A program made the position numbers and the translations under genes. From the NCBI RefSeq assembly GCF_017433805.1, contig NZ_JAFRGN010000031.1:1-64000 (forward strand): a stretch of 64,000 nt of DNA. The letters are read 5' to 3'. This DNA is from Butyrivibrio sp. (GTDB taxonomy: Bacteria; Bacillota; Clostridia; Lachnospirales; Lachnospiraceae). Under the pieces are notes generated by a model. That model was not told the origin of the DNA, searched no databases, and saw nothing but the letters and a program-made list of their open reading frames with translations. Shown here piece after piece: positions 23,640 to 33,889 of the stretch. Every line of letters begins with the position of its first letter. Position 1 is the stretch's first letter.

Positions 23640-25016
23640 ATGGAAGCAACCAGACAGAAAGATCTTGATTTTTTGAACCGTTACTATGAAAGTGGCCTAT
23701 CTAATATTCTTGTTATTTATGGACATAAGAATATAGAAGATAGTGAACTTATTGATAGGTTCATTGAGAACAGAAGAAGCGCTAGCTATGTTGCTAGGTC
23801 AGCTTCTGAGAGGGAACAGCTTTTTTTATGGGGGAAAGAACTAAGAGATCAGGGAGCAAGTATAAGTCAGAATCCTTCTTATTCTGAGATTTTTGAGACC
23901 TGTCTTAATCTGAATGGCAAAAATTCTGTAATTTTTGTGATTCGTAACTTTGAGTGTATTTTAAAATTATCTGATCAGTTTATGCAGGAACTGAATGAGT
24001 TTGTTGACCAATATGGCAAACAGAGACAGGTTCTTGTATTGCTGGTGAGCCATGATATTAACTGGGTAGAGAATAGCATGGTTTCTAATCTTGGCAAGCT
24101 TGCTGCTTCTATAGCAGACTTTAGGAAGATTAAGCCTCTTTCTTTTGCTGAGGTAAGAGCTTATTTCTCAAATATGTCTTACAAGGACGCTGTAATGGCA
24201 TTTTCGGTTCTTGGAGGCAGAACGAGACTTTGGAAGTACTTTGATGGCAATCTTTCTTTCAAGGAGAATATCTGTAAGAATCTTTTGAATGATGATTCGT
24301 TCCTTTACGGAGAAGCTATCAGACTTACAGAGCAAAACCTCAGAGAGACAGCTGTTTATCATACGCTTTTATCTGAGATGTCTAGAGGTGTTAATAAGCT
24401 CAATGACCTGTATCATGCAACGGGCTTTTCAAGAGCTAAGATTTCTGTATACCTTAAGACTTTGATCCATCACGATTTTGTTTATAAGGCATTTTCTTTT
24501 GGAAATGCTGGACGAGAGAACGTCATGAAGGGCGTTTACAAGATCAAGGACCCTATGGTCAATTTCTTCTTCAGATTTATTTATCCTAATGAAAGTAATC
24601 TGCTGCAGATGTCCAAAGATAAATTTTATGATATATTTATATCTGCGGGAATGCAAGATTATGTTCATGAAGCTTTCAAAGAGGTTTGTAGGGAATATAT
24701 CTTCAAGTTAGAAGAGCGGGGTCAGTTCCCATTCGAAATTGATGAAGAAGGCGAATGGATAGGCAAGGAAGGCAATATCGATATTATCGCTCAGAGCGAT
24801 ACTGGAGAGACTGCTCTTGCAATGTGCTTCTGGGGTAAACAGGCAACCCATGCAGATTATGTTAAATTGCATTCTGACGCAAGAAAAGCAAGACTTGAGG
24901 GAGATGTTATCTATCTCTTTTCAACGGGCGGCTTTGATGCGTGGCTAACAGATGCAGCTATGAAATCATCAGAGAGCCTTAAGTTGATTGGAATAGATGA
25001 ATTAACGAATGGCTAA
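23640..25016 (+). CDS. Degenerate archaeal-type ATPase/DUF234 protein
   Basis: A 458-residue protein with the fold order of the ATPase-DUF234 family: N-terminal AAA-like domain, a winged helix (about 235-295, where YHATGFSRAKISVYLKTL lies), then a C-terminal PD-(D/E)XK-like DUF234 domain. The catalytic motifs are lost: Walker A reads GHKNIEDS instead of GxxxxGKT, Walker B reads FVIRNFE instead of a hydrophobic-DE(F) motif, and the nuclease motif has NIDIIA but AMCFW in place of the usual GECKW. The ORF is nonetheless intact and long. Its stop overlaps the topB start by 8 bases, so the two are likely co-translated. Confidence 0.75.
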   Translation: MEATRQKDLDFLNRYYESGLSNILVIYGHKNIEDSELIDRFIENRRSASYVARSASEREQLFLWGKELRDQGASISQNPSYSEIFETCLNLNGKNSVIFVIRNFECILKLSDQFMQELNEFVDQYGKQRQVLVLLVSHDINWVENSMVSNLGKLAASIADFRKIKPLSFAEVRAYFSNMSYKDAVMAFSVLGGRTRLWKYFDGNLSFKENICKNLLNDDSFLYGEAIRLTEQNLRETAVYHTLLSEMSRGVNKLNDLYHATGFSRAKISVYLKTLIHHDFVYKAFSFGNAGRENVMKGVYKIKDPMVNFFFRFIYPNESNLLQMSKDKFYDIFISAGMQDYVHEAFKEVCREYIFKLEERGQFPFEIDEEGEWIGKEGNIDIIAQSDTGETALAMCFWGKQATHADYVKLHSDARKARLEGDVIYLFSTGGFDAWLTDAAMKSSESLKLIGIDELTNG

Positions 25017-28000
25017 AAAACTGATTATCACAGAGAAACCTTCAGTTGCAAGAGATTTTGCGAGAGTTCTGAATGTTTCTGGCAATAATAACGGGTATAT
25101 CGAGAATGACCAGTACGTAATTTCCTGGTGCTTTGGTCACTTGGTAGAGATGGTATATCCGGAAGAGTACGATCCTAAGTACAAAAAATGGAGGCTGGAA
25201 GATTTACCTTTTCTTCCAGCCAATTATAAGTATGGAGTAATTAAAAATAGTGCAGACCAATACAAGCTGATCAATAACCTTCTCCACAGAGAAGATATTG
25301 ATACGGTTTACTGGGCAGGAGACTCGGGAAAAGAAGGACAGACCATTGAAGAGAACATCAGAAATTATGGTGGCGTCAGAGATGGTATGACAGAGCTGAG
25401 AGTCTGGATCGATTCTATGACCGACGAAGAGGTCAGAAGAGGAATCGAAGAGGCTAAGCCAATGTCAGATTATGCACTTCTTGGTGAGTCAGGTATCATG
25501 CGTGCGATTGAGGACTACAGCCTTGGAATCAATTTTTCAAGAGCCTTGTCGGTCAAATATGGCAAGCTGATCAACGATGCTGCAGCAACCAAGTCTTACA
25601 CAGCTATAGCTATTGGTCGAGTAATGACCTGCGTTTTGGGAATGGTAGTTCGAAGAGAAAGAGAGATCAGGAACTTCGAGAAGACTCCATTTTACAGAAT
25701 TGTAGGTTCTTTTTCTGATGCCAATATTCTGGCTGAATGGAAGGCCGTTAATGGTTCGGCTTATTTCGAATCCCCACTTTTATACAAAGAAAATGGATTT
25801 AAAAAGGAAGAAGACGCAAGGAATCTCATAGATAGTCTCAAGGGAAAAGAGGCTGTGATTGACAGCATAGAGACTGGCAATTCCAAGAAAAGAGCGCCTC
25901 TTTTGTATAACCTTACTGAGCTTCAGGCGGATTGTACCAAGCGCTTCAAGATAAGCCCTTCTCAGACTCTTGAAATAGCACAGGAGCTCTACGAGAAGAA
26001 ACTGACTACATATCCCAGAACTGATGCCAGAGTTCTCACAACTGCAGTAGCCAAGGAGATTTACAAAAATGTAAAAGGCTTATCTGCAGTAAATGAGGTT
26101 TCAGGTTTTGTGGAGCATGTACTCAAGAATGGCTTGTATAAGGGTATAGAAAAGTCTCCTTATACAGATGATTCCAAGGTTACAGATCACTATGCGATCA
26201 TACCTACAGGTCAGACAGGAGCTATTAACTCTTTGTCACCTCTGGCCAAGAATGTATATCTTTTGATTTGCAGAAGATTTATATCTATTTTCTATCCATC
26301 TGCTGAGTACAAGACTGCCAAGCTTCAGATTGCAGTTGGCGGCGAGAAGTTTTTTGCATCAGCCAAGGTGCTCGCAGCGCCAGGATATCTTTTGGTTGCT
26401 GGAATACCAGGTGACAAGAAGACAGAAGATAAAAAGAATGAGGCAGATGGCTCGTCTTCAGAAGATGAAGAGGATGTAGGAATTTCTAAAGAGGAGTTCC
26501 TTAAGTTCGTGGAAAATGCTCACCAGGGCGATGTTATTAACGTCAATGACTTTATGCTCAAAGAGGGCGCTACACAGCCTCCTAAGAGATATACCTCTGG
26601 CGATCTTGTAATTGCTATGGAGAACGCAGGAAATCTCATCGAGGATGAGGAGCTTCGCGAGACTATCAAGAAAAAGGGCATTGGTACAGCAGCCACAAGA
26701 GCAGCTATTATCCAGAAGCTCATTGATAACAAGTACTTGAGCCAGAGTAAGAGCCAGATCATAACTCCTGAAAATCTGGGAGAGATGATCTACGAAGTAG
26801 TATATCTGTCAGTTCCTACACTTCTTAACCCAGAGATGACAGCCAGCTGGGAGAAGGGGCTTGAAGGTATCTATAACGGCTCTGTTAATGGCAAGGAATA
26901 CAGAGTAAAGCTTGAGGACTATATCAGGAGAGAGACTGGTAAGCTTATAGAAAAAGACTTAACCCATGAGATTGTTGGACGCATCAACCAGTTTACTGGT
27001 AAAGAGTCCAAGGGCCTTGCATCCAGAAAGCCTATTGGTGTTAAGTGCCCTGTATGTGGTGGAGATATAACAACCACATCCTTTGGCTATGGTTGTAGTA
27101 ATTATTTCAATGACCAGATAAAGTGTTCCTTCTCAGTTGGGAGAATAGCTGGCAAGGATCTTGATGAAGAGACAGTTAAGCAGCTGATAACAGAAGGTAA
27201 GACTGGAGTTTTAGAAGGCTTTTCTGGTAAGAACAAAACAAGCTTTAAGGCAAGCCTCGTACTTGGCAAGGATGAAGCAGGTAAGTATTCAATAAGCTTT
27301 AATTTTGATGATGTTCCTACTGAGTATGTTGAGAATCTTAATTGCCCTGCCTGTGGTGGCAGAATGATCAGAACTGGCAATGGTTTCGCTTGTGAGAATC
27401 GCAATAAGGAAGAAGGCGGATGCTATTTCTATATAGGAGAGATTGCGGGTAAAAAGCTTACAGAGGACCAGGTTCGAACGATCATTGCGGGCCAGGAAAC
27501 TGAGGCTATCAAGGGCTTTAAGTCCAAGACTAACAAGCCTTTTAGTGCTAAGCTGGTCATGAAGACAGCTGAGGATGGCAAGAAGGAGATAACCTTTGAC
27601 TTTGAAGGAATCGAGCCTGATTATCTGCCTGAGGTTGTATGCCCTGACTGTGGAGGTAGGATTATCAAGAAGACTGTTGGCTTTGGCTGTGAGAACTTCA
27701 AGGCTGATGATCCACAGTCCTGTAAGTTCTTTATTGGTAAGATAGCTCAGAAGCAGCTCTCTGAAGCCAATGTAATAGAACTTCTTAAAGAGGGCAAAAC
27801 TGGAACTATCCGTGGTTTTAAGAATAAAGATAAGAAGTCTTTTGACGCATGTCTTGTAATGAAAAAGAATGAGCAAGGCATAAGCGAGATTTCTTTTGAC
27901 TTTGAAAATGTAGAAGCCAAGAAGGTCAAAGACGTAGTGTGTCCTCTTTGCGGAGGAGAGATTGTTAAGACACCTTTTGGCTATGGCTGCAGCAATTACA

Positions 28001-28500
28001 AGAAGGATGATCCTGAGAACAGCTGTAAGTTCAATATAGGGGCAATCGCTGGCAAGAACCTCAAGGATGCTCAGATAAAAGAGCTGCTCCTTACTGGAGA
28101 AACTTCCAAAATATCAGGCTTTAAATCCAAGAGTGGCAAGACCTTTGAAGCTAAACTTGGACTTGATAAGGATGAAGAAGGTAAGGTTAAGGGAATCAAG
28201 TTTGTCTTTGAAAGCGAAGATGAAGTCATGGAAGGCGTTAAGTGTCCTGTCTGTGGCAAAGCTATTATAAAGGGACATATGGGCTATCGCTGTGAGGATT
28301 ACAAGAAGGGCGATGAAGGCTGTAAGTTCTTTGTTGGTAAGATTGCTGGAGTATCCCTTAGTAAAGAAGACTTTACCAAGCTCATCAATGAGAAGAAGAC
28401 AGATAAGATCGCAGGCTTTATGAGTAAAAAAGGCAGCACTTTTGATGCAAGGTTGACTCTTAATGAAAATCACAATATAGTTTTCGATTTTGATAATTGA
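25009..28500 (+). CDS. topB: DNA topoisomerase III with five C-terminal zinc repeats
   Basis: A 1163-residue type IA topoisomerase, far longer than usual TopB (about 650-730). The N-terminal Toprim domain starts KKLIITEKPSVARDFARVL and has the acidic WAGDSGKEGQ motif; the active-site Tyr335 lies in TTYPRTDAR. The C-terminus has five tandem units of about 100 residues, starting near 680, 778, 877, 977 and 1078. Each has a CPxCGG pair, a second Cys pair (GYGCSN...CKF type) and an IAGK-LTEEQV-L-GKT-I-GFKSK segment. The second unit keeps the Cys pattern but differs most. Single-strand passage/decatenation is the known role. It overlaps the upstream degenerate ATPase gene. Confidence 0.93.
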   Translation: MAKKLIITEKPSVARDFARVLNVSGNNNGYIENDQYVISWCFGHLVEMVYPEEYDPKYKKWRLEDLPFLPANYKYGVIKNSADQYKLINNLLHREDIDTVYWAGDSGKEGQTIEENIRNYGGVRDGMTELRVWIDSMTDEEVRRGIEEAKPMSDYALLGESGIMRAIEDYSLGINFSRALSVKYGKLINDAAATKSYTAIAIGRVMTCVLGMVVRREREIRNFEKTPFYRIVGSFSDANILAEWKAVNGSAYFESPLLYKENGFKKEEDARNLIDSLKGKEAVIDSIETGNSKKRAPLLYNLTELQADCTKRFKISPSQTLEIAQELYEKKLTTYPRTDARVLTTAVAKEIYKNVKGLSAVNEVSGFVEHVLKNGLYKGIEKSPYTDDSKVTDHYAIIPTGQTGAINSLSPLAKNVYLLICRRFISIFYPSAEYKTAKLQIAVGGEKFFASAKVLAAPGYLLVAGIPGDKKTEDKKNEADGSSSEDEEDVGISKEEFLKFVENAHQGDVINVNDFMLKEGATQPPKRYTSGDLVIAMENAGNLIEDEELRETIKKKGIGTAATRAAIIQKLIDNKYLSQSKSQIITPENLGEMIYEVVYLSVPTLLNPEMTASWEKGLEGIYNGSVNGKEYRVKLEDYIRRETGKLIEKDLTHEIVGRINQFTGKESKGLASRKPIGVKCPVCGGDITTTSFGYGCSNYFNDQIKCSFSVGRIAGKDLDEETVKQLITEGKTGVLEGFSGKNKTSFKASLVLGKDEAGKYSISFNFDDVPTEYVENLNCPACGGRMIRTGNGFACENRNKEEGGCYFYIGEIAGKKLTEDQVRTIIAGQETEAIKGFKSKTNKPFSAKLVMKTAEDGKKEITFDFEGIEPDYLPEVVCPDCGGRIIKKTVGFGCENFKADDPQSCKFFIGKIAQKQLSEANVIELLKEGKTGTIRGFKNKDKKSFDACLVMKKNEQGISEISFDFENVEAKKVKDVVCPLCGGEIVKTPFGYGCSNYKKDDPENSCKFNIGAIAGKNLKDAQIKELLLTGETSKISGFKSKSGKTFEAKLGLDKDEEGKVKGIKFVFESEDEVMEGVKCPVCGKAIIKGHMGYRCEDYKKGDEGCKFFVGKIAGVSLSKEDFTKLINEKKTDKIAGFMSKKGSTFDARLTLNENHNIVFDFDN

Positions 28501-28518
28501 TATAATGATAATGGATCA

Positions 28519-28568
28519 GTGGGGTGGGGATATGGGACCAAAAATTGGACCACAAACCCCGTCCCCAC
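28519..28568 (+). promoter_or_regulatory. G-rich hairpin in leader of the acyltransferase-like gene
   Basis: GTGGGGTGGGG (28519-28529) pairs with CCCC-GT-CCCCAC (28557-28568) around a loop with repeated GGACC. A TATAAT (28501-28506) immediately after the topB stop would put the hairpin at the start of a transcript. There is no T run. It could be a structured leader or a G-quadruplex-prone site. Confidence 0.4.
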
Positions 28569-28601
28569 GGTCCATTAGGTAGAAAAAGAAAGGATATGGA
28601 A

Positions 28602-29276
28602 ATGGAAGAATTTAAGATTTCTAACATGTATGATTTGAATGAGACTATTGCAGCAGATTATATGAGAACCAAGGAATACCCTTGGGAGCTCCTTGCTGGA
28701 ATTAAGGATTATATTATTGAACTTGGTAACAAGCTTCCAGCTGACAAGTTCGAAAAAAGAGGAGAGAATGTCTGGGTAGCTAAGAGTGCCAAGGTGTTTG
28801 ACTCAGCTTATATTGGCGGTCCTTGTATCATTGATGAGGAAGCAGAGGTAAGACAGTGTGCATTCATCAGAGGAAGCGCTATTGTTGGTAAGGGGGCTGT
28901 TGTAGGCAATTCTACAGAGCTCAAAAACGTAATTCTCTTTAACAAGGTTCAGGTTCCACATTACAACTATGTTGGCGATTCAATCCTTGGATTTAAGGCT
29001 CACATGGGAGCTGGCTCTATCACATCTAATGTTAAGAGCGATAAGAAGCTCATCGTAGTTAAGAATGGTCCTGACGATCAGGTTGAGACCGGCCTTAAGA
29101 AGATGGGAGCAATGCTCGGCGATAATGTTGAGGTTGGCTGTAACAGTGTACTTAATCCTGGAACAGTAATTGGAAGATGGTGCAATGTTTATCCTCTTTC
29201 AAGCGTTCGTGGATGTATTCCGGATCATCATATCTTCAAGGATAAGGATCACATTGTTAAAAAGGTAGAAGACTGA
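28602..29276 (+). CDS. Left-handed beta-helix (hexapeptide) acyltransferase-like protein
   Basis: A 224-residue protein whose residues about 60-210 form hexapeptide repeats (for example VWVAKSAKVFDSAYIGGPCIID, EVRQCAFIRGSAIVGKGAVVGN). It resembles the acyltransferase domain of UDP-N-acetylglucosamine/glucose-1-phosphate pyrophosphorylases without the nucleotidyltransferase domain. The HMGAGSITSNVKSDK and NPGTVIG-R-C-VYPLSSVRG segments are well kept. ATG codons are at 28596 and 28602; the latter is seven bases from AAAGGA and is preferred. Substrate unknown. Confidence 0.78.
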   Translation: MEEFKISNMYDLNETIAADYMRTKEYPWELLAGIKDYIIELGNKLPADKFEKRGENVWVAKSAKVFDSAYIGGPCIIDEEAEVRQCAFIRGSAIVGKGAVVGNSTELKNVILFNKVQVPHYNYVGDSILGFKAHMGAGSITSNVKSDKKLIVVKNGPDDQVETGLKKMGAMLGDNVEVGCNSVLNPGTVIGRWCNVYPLSSVRGCIPDHHIFKDKDHIVKKVED

Positions 29277-29296
29277 TCTTTTGATACTAATAGGAC

Positions 29297-29327
29297 AGGA
29301 GCAGTGGATTTTTCCCTGCTCCTTTAT
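29297..29327 (+). terminator. Rho-independent terminator
   Basis: GGAGCAG pairs with CTGCTCC around an 11-base loop, followed by TTTAT. Confidence 0.75.
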
Positions 29328-29390
29328 CTATAATACGAATACTTTAGCACTGTAAAATGGTGCGAGTTTAAAGTCTAAAAGAATTTCTTG

Positions 29391-29418
29391 TTGACATGGT
29401 ACAAATGAGTGGTATAAT
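29391..29418 (+). promoter_or_regulatory. Promoter of ilvN-ilvC
   Basis: TTGACA (29391-29396), 16-base spacer, TATAAT (29413-29418). A 145-base leader follows before ilvN. Confidence 0.85.
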
Positions 29419-29430
29419 TTGATTTAATTA

Positions 29431-29477
29431 GTTCAAATTCAGTAACTAATATACAAAATAATGGTTCAAAATTCAGT
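29431..29477 (+). repeat. Direct repeats in the ilvN leader
   Basis: GTTCAAATTCAGT (29431-29443) and GTTCAAAATTCAGT (29464-29477) repeat with a 33-base period just downstream of the promoter. They may be a binding site. No T-box motif and no leucine/valine-rich leader peptide was seen. Confidence 0.5.
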
Positions 29478-29563
29478 GAGACAATGTAATAAAATCTAGC
29501 ACTTTAAAGCGCTAAAGGACAAGCTTCATAACTGGGTTTGAACCGGCTCAAAGGAGAGCAAAA

Positions 29564-30067
29564 ATGCAGAAAAAAGTATTTCAGCTTTTAGTTGATAATA
29601 CCTCAGGTGTTCTTTCAAGAATCTCTGGTCTGTTTTCCAGAAGAGGATACAACATCGAGAGTATTACGGCGGGAGTAACAGCTGATCCTAGATTTACCAG
29701 AATCACGATCGTAGCTTCTGGTGATGATGTGATACTGGATCAGATCGAGAAGCAGGTAGCCAAGCTTGTCGATGTCAGAGACATTCATGAGCTCATACCT
29801 GAGGACAGCGTTTACAGAGAACTTGCCATGGTCAAGGTCAGAGCAGCTGCAGAGGACAGACAGAGTATTCTGGCAACAGCCAATATCTTCAGAGGCAATA
29901 TTGTAGATGTCAGCCCTGATTCACTTATTATCGAGATCACTGGTAACCAGTCCAAGATTGATGCCTTCCTCAGACTCTTAGAGGGCAGAGAGATACTGGA
30001 ACTTGCCAGAACAGGTATTGCAGGCCTTGGAAGAGGCACAGACAACATCATCTATCTGGATGAATGA
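29564..30067 (+). CDS. ilvN: Acetolactate synthase small (regulatory) subunit
   Basis: A 167-residue regulatory subunit that confers valine feedback on acetolactate synthase, first step of valine/leucine/isoleucine synthesis. It has an N-terminal ACT domain (QLLVDNTSGVLSRISGLFSRRGYNIESITAG) and a C-terminal ACT-like domain. AAGGAG is seven bases before the ATG. No large subunit (ilvB) gene is in the window; ilvC follows after 81 bases. Confidence 0.95.
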   Translation: MQKKVFQLLVDNTSGVLSRISGLFSRRGYNIESITAGVTADPRFTRITIVASGDDVILDQIEKQVAKLVDVRDIHELIPEDSVYRELAMVKVRAAAEDRQSILATANIFRGNIVDVSPDSLIIEITGNQSKIDAFLRLLEGREILELARTGIAGLGRGTDNIIYLDE

Positions 30068-30127
30068 TATGGAATAAACAGACTATATGTCTTTTATTAT
30101 TGAGGAGTAATCAGAAAATAAGATTAA

Positions 30128-31177
<1,050 letters not shown>

Positions 31178-31214
31178 TTACGTTTTTGTAATAATCCCTT
31201 TATTTTTTTCATAT

Positions 31215-31255
31215 AATCCTCCCTGTATCTGGTGTGCAGGGAGGATTACTTTTTG
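31215..31255 (+). terminator. Rho-independent terminator
   Basis: AATCCTCCCTG pairs perfectly with CAGGGAGGATT around an 11-base loop, then a T run. Ends ilvN-ilvC. Confidence 0.92.
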
Positions 31256-31352
31256 TAGCAGGCGTAACTTCGCATGAATCCACACGTTGTAAAAAGAACG
31301 TAATAGAGATATCATGGTACTAGTGGAAAAATGCAGTTTAGGAAGTGAGAAA

Positions 31353-33809
31353 ATGTCTGATACAAAGGTTTATTATAGAGAAAATGAAAAGAAGTGGTAT
31401 GTACCGGTGATTGTGTTCTTTAGCGCATTCCTGATGTACGTGATATCGGTACTGCCTATTTTTATAAAGAGAGGACTTCCATTTTTTTATTACGGAGATT
31501 ATAACGTTCAGCAGATACCATTCTATATTGCAGCACATAGAGCAGTAGAGAACGGTGATTTTTTCTGGAACTGGAATATTGATCTCGGCGGCACTATGGC
31601 TGGAGATTTTTCTTTTTATCTGTGGGGAAGTCCATTCTTTTGGATAACCATGCTCTTTGATGAGAGCATGATTCCTTATCTTATGCCATTTTTGATGGCT
31701 CTTAAGTATGCAACTGCAGCTACCTGTGCGTATCTGTATATCAGAAGATATGTACATAAGTACAGCTATGCTATGGTAGGTGGTTATCTTTATGCATTTT
31801 CCGGTTTTAATGCATGTAACATTGTATTTAACCATTTTACTGATTCTGTGGCATTCTTCCCACTTTATCTTTTAACATTTGAAGAGCTTATGTCAGTGGA
31901 TGACAGGCAGGAGAAGGGATATAGGTATTCTGGCTGGAAGTTTGTGGCATTTGCTGTTATGACGGCTTTTATGGCTACAGTTAACTATTATTTCTTCTTT
32001 GGCCAGGTTGTCTTTCTTGTTGTATATTTTGTGGTCAGATATTCCAGAAATAATAAGCCTGCAACTGTGCTTATCATGTTTAACAAGGCTTTGGCGGGCG
32101 GAGTAGTCGGCATTTTGATCGCAGGCTTTTTCCTTCTGCAGGCTTATGCAGGCATCAAGGGTAACACAAGACTTGATAACTTCATAAACGGCTACAATAT
32201 GCTGATCTATCCAAGCGAGAAGCTTCTGTGGGATATTGTTAAGAGTGTTTCTATGCTGCCAGATATCATTGGTAAGGGCACTTTGTTCTACACAGGAACT
32301 GTCAAGAATGCATCACTTGCAGCTTACATTCCTATGTTTGGAATGTCTGGCGTTATAGCATTTTTCCTTCTCAATAAGAGAAAGAAAAACTGGGAAAAGA
32401 CAATGCTGGTTATCAGCTTTGTGACAGCATTTATGCCTGTTCTCAATGCAGCGTTTTCAATGTTTAATTCATCATATTATGCAAGATGGTACTACATGCC
32501 AATCCTTATCATGTGCCTTATGACTGCACAGGTAGCTGAGAGGGGCAAGTCTCCTCAGCTTAAAAAGGGAGCTGTAGCAGCAGTTTTAATGTTCCTGTTC
32601 TTCCTTGGAGTGTATTTCCTTCCATCCAAGAATGACGATGGTGAAATAGTCATGTTCAACATGACTGAGAATAACACTATCTTCTTAAGGGATGTACTTG
32701 GAACAGCGATTCTATGCCTGATGCTTCTTCTTGTTGTCTTTGTTGTGCCCAAGAACTTTAAGTGGACAGATAAAAATGGCAAAAAGAATTTGGGCAGAGG
32801 CATAAGAGACCAGATCATTTTAGGAGCTGTAGTTGTCAGCTGTATTATTTCTACATTTGTTCCGATCAAGAACGGTAGTGGCATCATAAGCGACAGAGGC
32901 AAAACAATGTGGCAGGAGCAGATGCTCTTTAACAAGGTAGAGGTTGATCAGAGCGATTTCTGCAGGGGCGAAGTAGACAGCACATCAACCAACTACGATA
33001 TGGTATGGGGAATCCCTTCAATCCACTGTTTCCTTAGTACTGTTCCATCAGAGATATTCGATTTCCTTGAAGGAAGCTGTGGCATTACAAGAACTGTAGA
33101 AACCAATCTTCCTGTAGACAGAAGCGGAGCAAGAGCTATCCTGTCAGGTAAGTATTATTTTGAAAATGCTGAGATCAGCAAGAACCGTGTATTCCACAAC
33201 GGCGAAGGTACAGATGGATATTTTTATCTCAAGAATGAGAATGGTTTTGACGTATTTGAGAACCTTAACTTCATTCCTATGGGATTTACCTTTGATTATT
33301 ACATCACAGAGTCAGAATGGGAGGATCTTGAGGCAAAAGAGCATGACCTTGATCTTACAAGGGTTCTGATAATTCCAGATGAGGTTGCTTATGAGTATGG
33401 CGATAAACTCATTATGAATGAGATGACTTCTGAGGATATAGAGGCCAGTCCTATTTCGTATCTGGAATTTACAGATGAGTGTACTAAGCGTGCAGCTACC
33501 TCCTGCACAGAGTTTGTTACTGATACTTATGGTTTTACTGCCAAGACAGCAATGCTAAGGGACAATACACTTGTCTTTTTCTCAGTTCCATATACTGAAG
33601 GCTTTAGCTGCACTGTAGATGGCGTAGATACAGAGATAATAAAGGCTGATTATGGCCTTATGGCTATTCCTGTAGCTGGTGGTAGCCATGAGATAAGGGT
33701 AACTTATACACCAGAAGGCTTTAGTTCAGGCATGATCATGAGTGCTATGGGCTTGTTACTTCTGGCTTTCCATATGCTTGTGTTAAAAAACATCAAGAAA
33801 AACGATTAA
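31353..33809 (+). CDS. YfhO family membrane protein
   Basis: An 818-residue protein with a dozen or so transmembrane segments in the first two thirds and an extracytoplasmic C-terminal domain before a last membrane helix. The N-terminal region (FYYGDYNVQQIPFY, NWNIDLGGTMAGDFSF) and the C-terminal SVPYTEGFSCTVDGV segment match YfhO-like proteins (GT-C-like fold), which take part in glycosylation of lipoteichoic acid in other Firmicutes. An in-frame ATG at 31314 has no ribosome site; ATG 31353 has AGGAAG. Single-gene unit. Confidence 0.82.
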   Translation: MSDTKVYYRENEKKWYVPVIVFFSAFLMYVISVLPIFIKRGLPFFYYGDYNVQQIPFYIAAHRAVENGDFFWNWNIDLGGTMAGDFSFYLWGSPFFWITMLFDESMIPYLMPFLMALKYATAATCAYLYIRRYVHKYSYAMVGGYLYAFSGFNACNIVFNHFTDSVAFFPLYLLTFEELMSVDDRQEKGYRYSGWKFVAFAVMTAFMATVNYYFFFGQVVFLVVYFVVRYSRNNKPATVLIMFNKALAGGVVGILIAGFFLLQAYAGIKGNTRLDNFINGYNMLIYPSEKLLWDIVKSVSMLPDIIGKGTLFYTGTVKNASLAAYIPMFGMSGVIAFFLLNKRKKNWEKTMLVISFVTAFMPVLNAAFSMFNSSYYARWYYMPILIMCLMTAQVAERGKSPQLKKGAVAAVLMFLFFLGVYFLPSKNDDGEIVMFNMTENNTIFLRDVLGTAILCLMLLLVVFVVPKNFKWTDKNGKKNLGRGIRDQIILGAVVVSCIISTFVPIKNGSGIISDRGKTMWQEQMLFNKVEVDQSDFCRGEVDSTSTNYDMVWGIPSIHCFLSTVPSEIFDFLEGSCGITRTVETNLPVDRSGARAILSGKYYFENAEISKNRVFHNGEGTDGYFYLKNENGFDVFENLNFIPMGFTFDYYITESEWEDLEAKEHDLDLTRVLIIPDEVAYEYGDKLIMNEMTSEDIEASPISYLEFTDECTKRAATSCTEFVTDTYGFTAKTAMLRDNTLVFFSVPYTEGFSCTVDGVDTEIIKADYGLMAIPVAGGSHEIRVTYTPEGFSSGMIMSAMGLLLLAFHMLVLKNIKKND

Positions 33810-33889
33810 ATTTGTTATGTGTTTTTAATTAAATGACTATGTTATATTTGCTATAATTATTTTGATATTAATTAAGGAGACATGAGTGT

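Noticed and set aside
29419-29563. T-box riboswitch before ilvN
   Set aside because: The conserved T-box AGGGTGGNACCGCG and a following terminator are absent.
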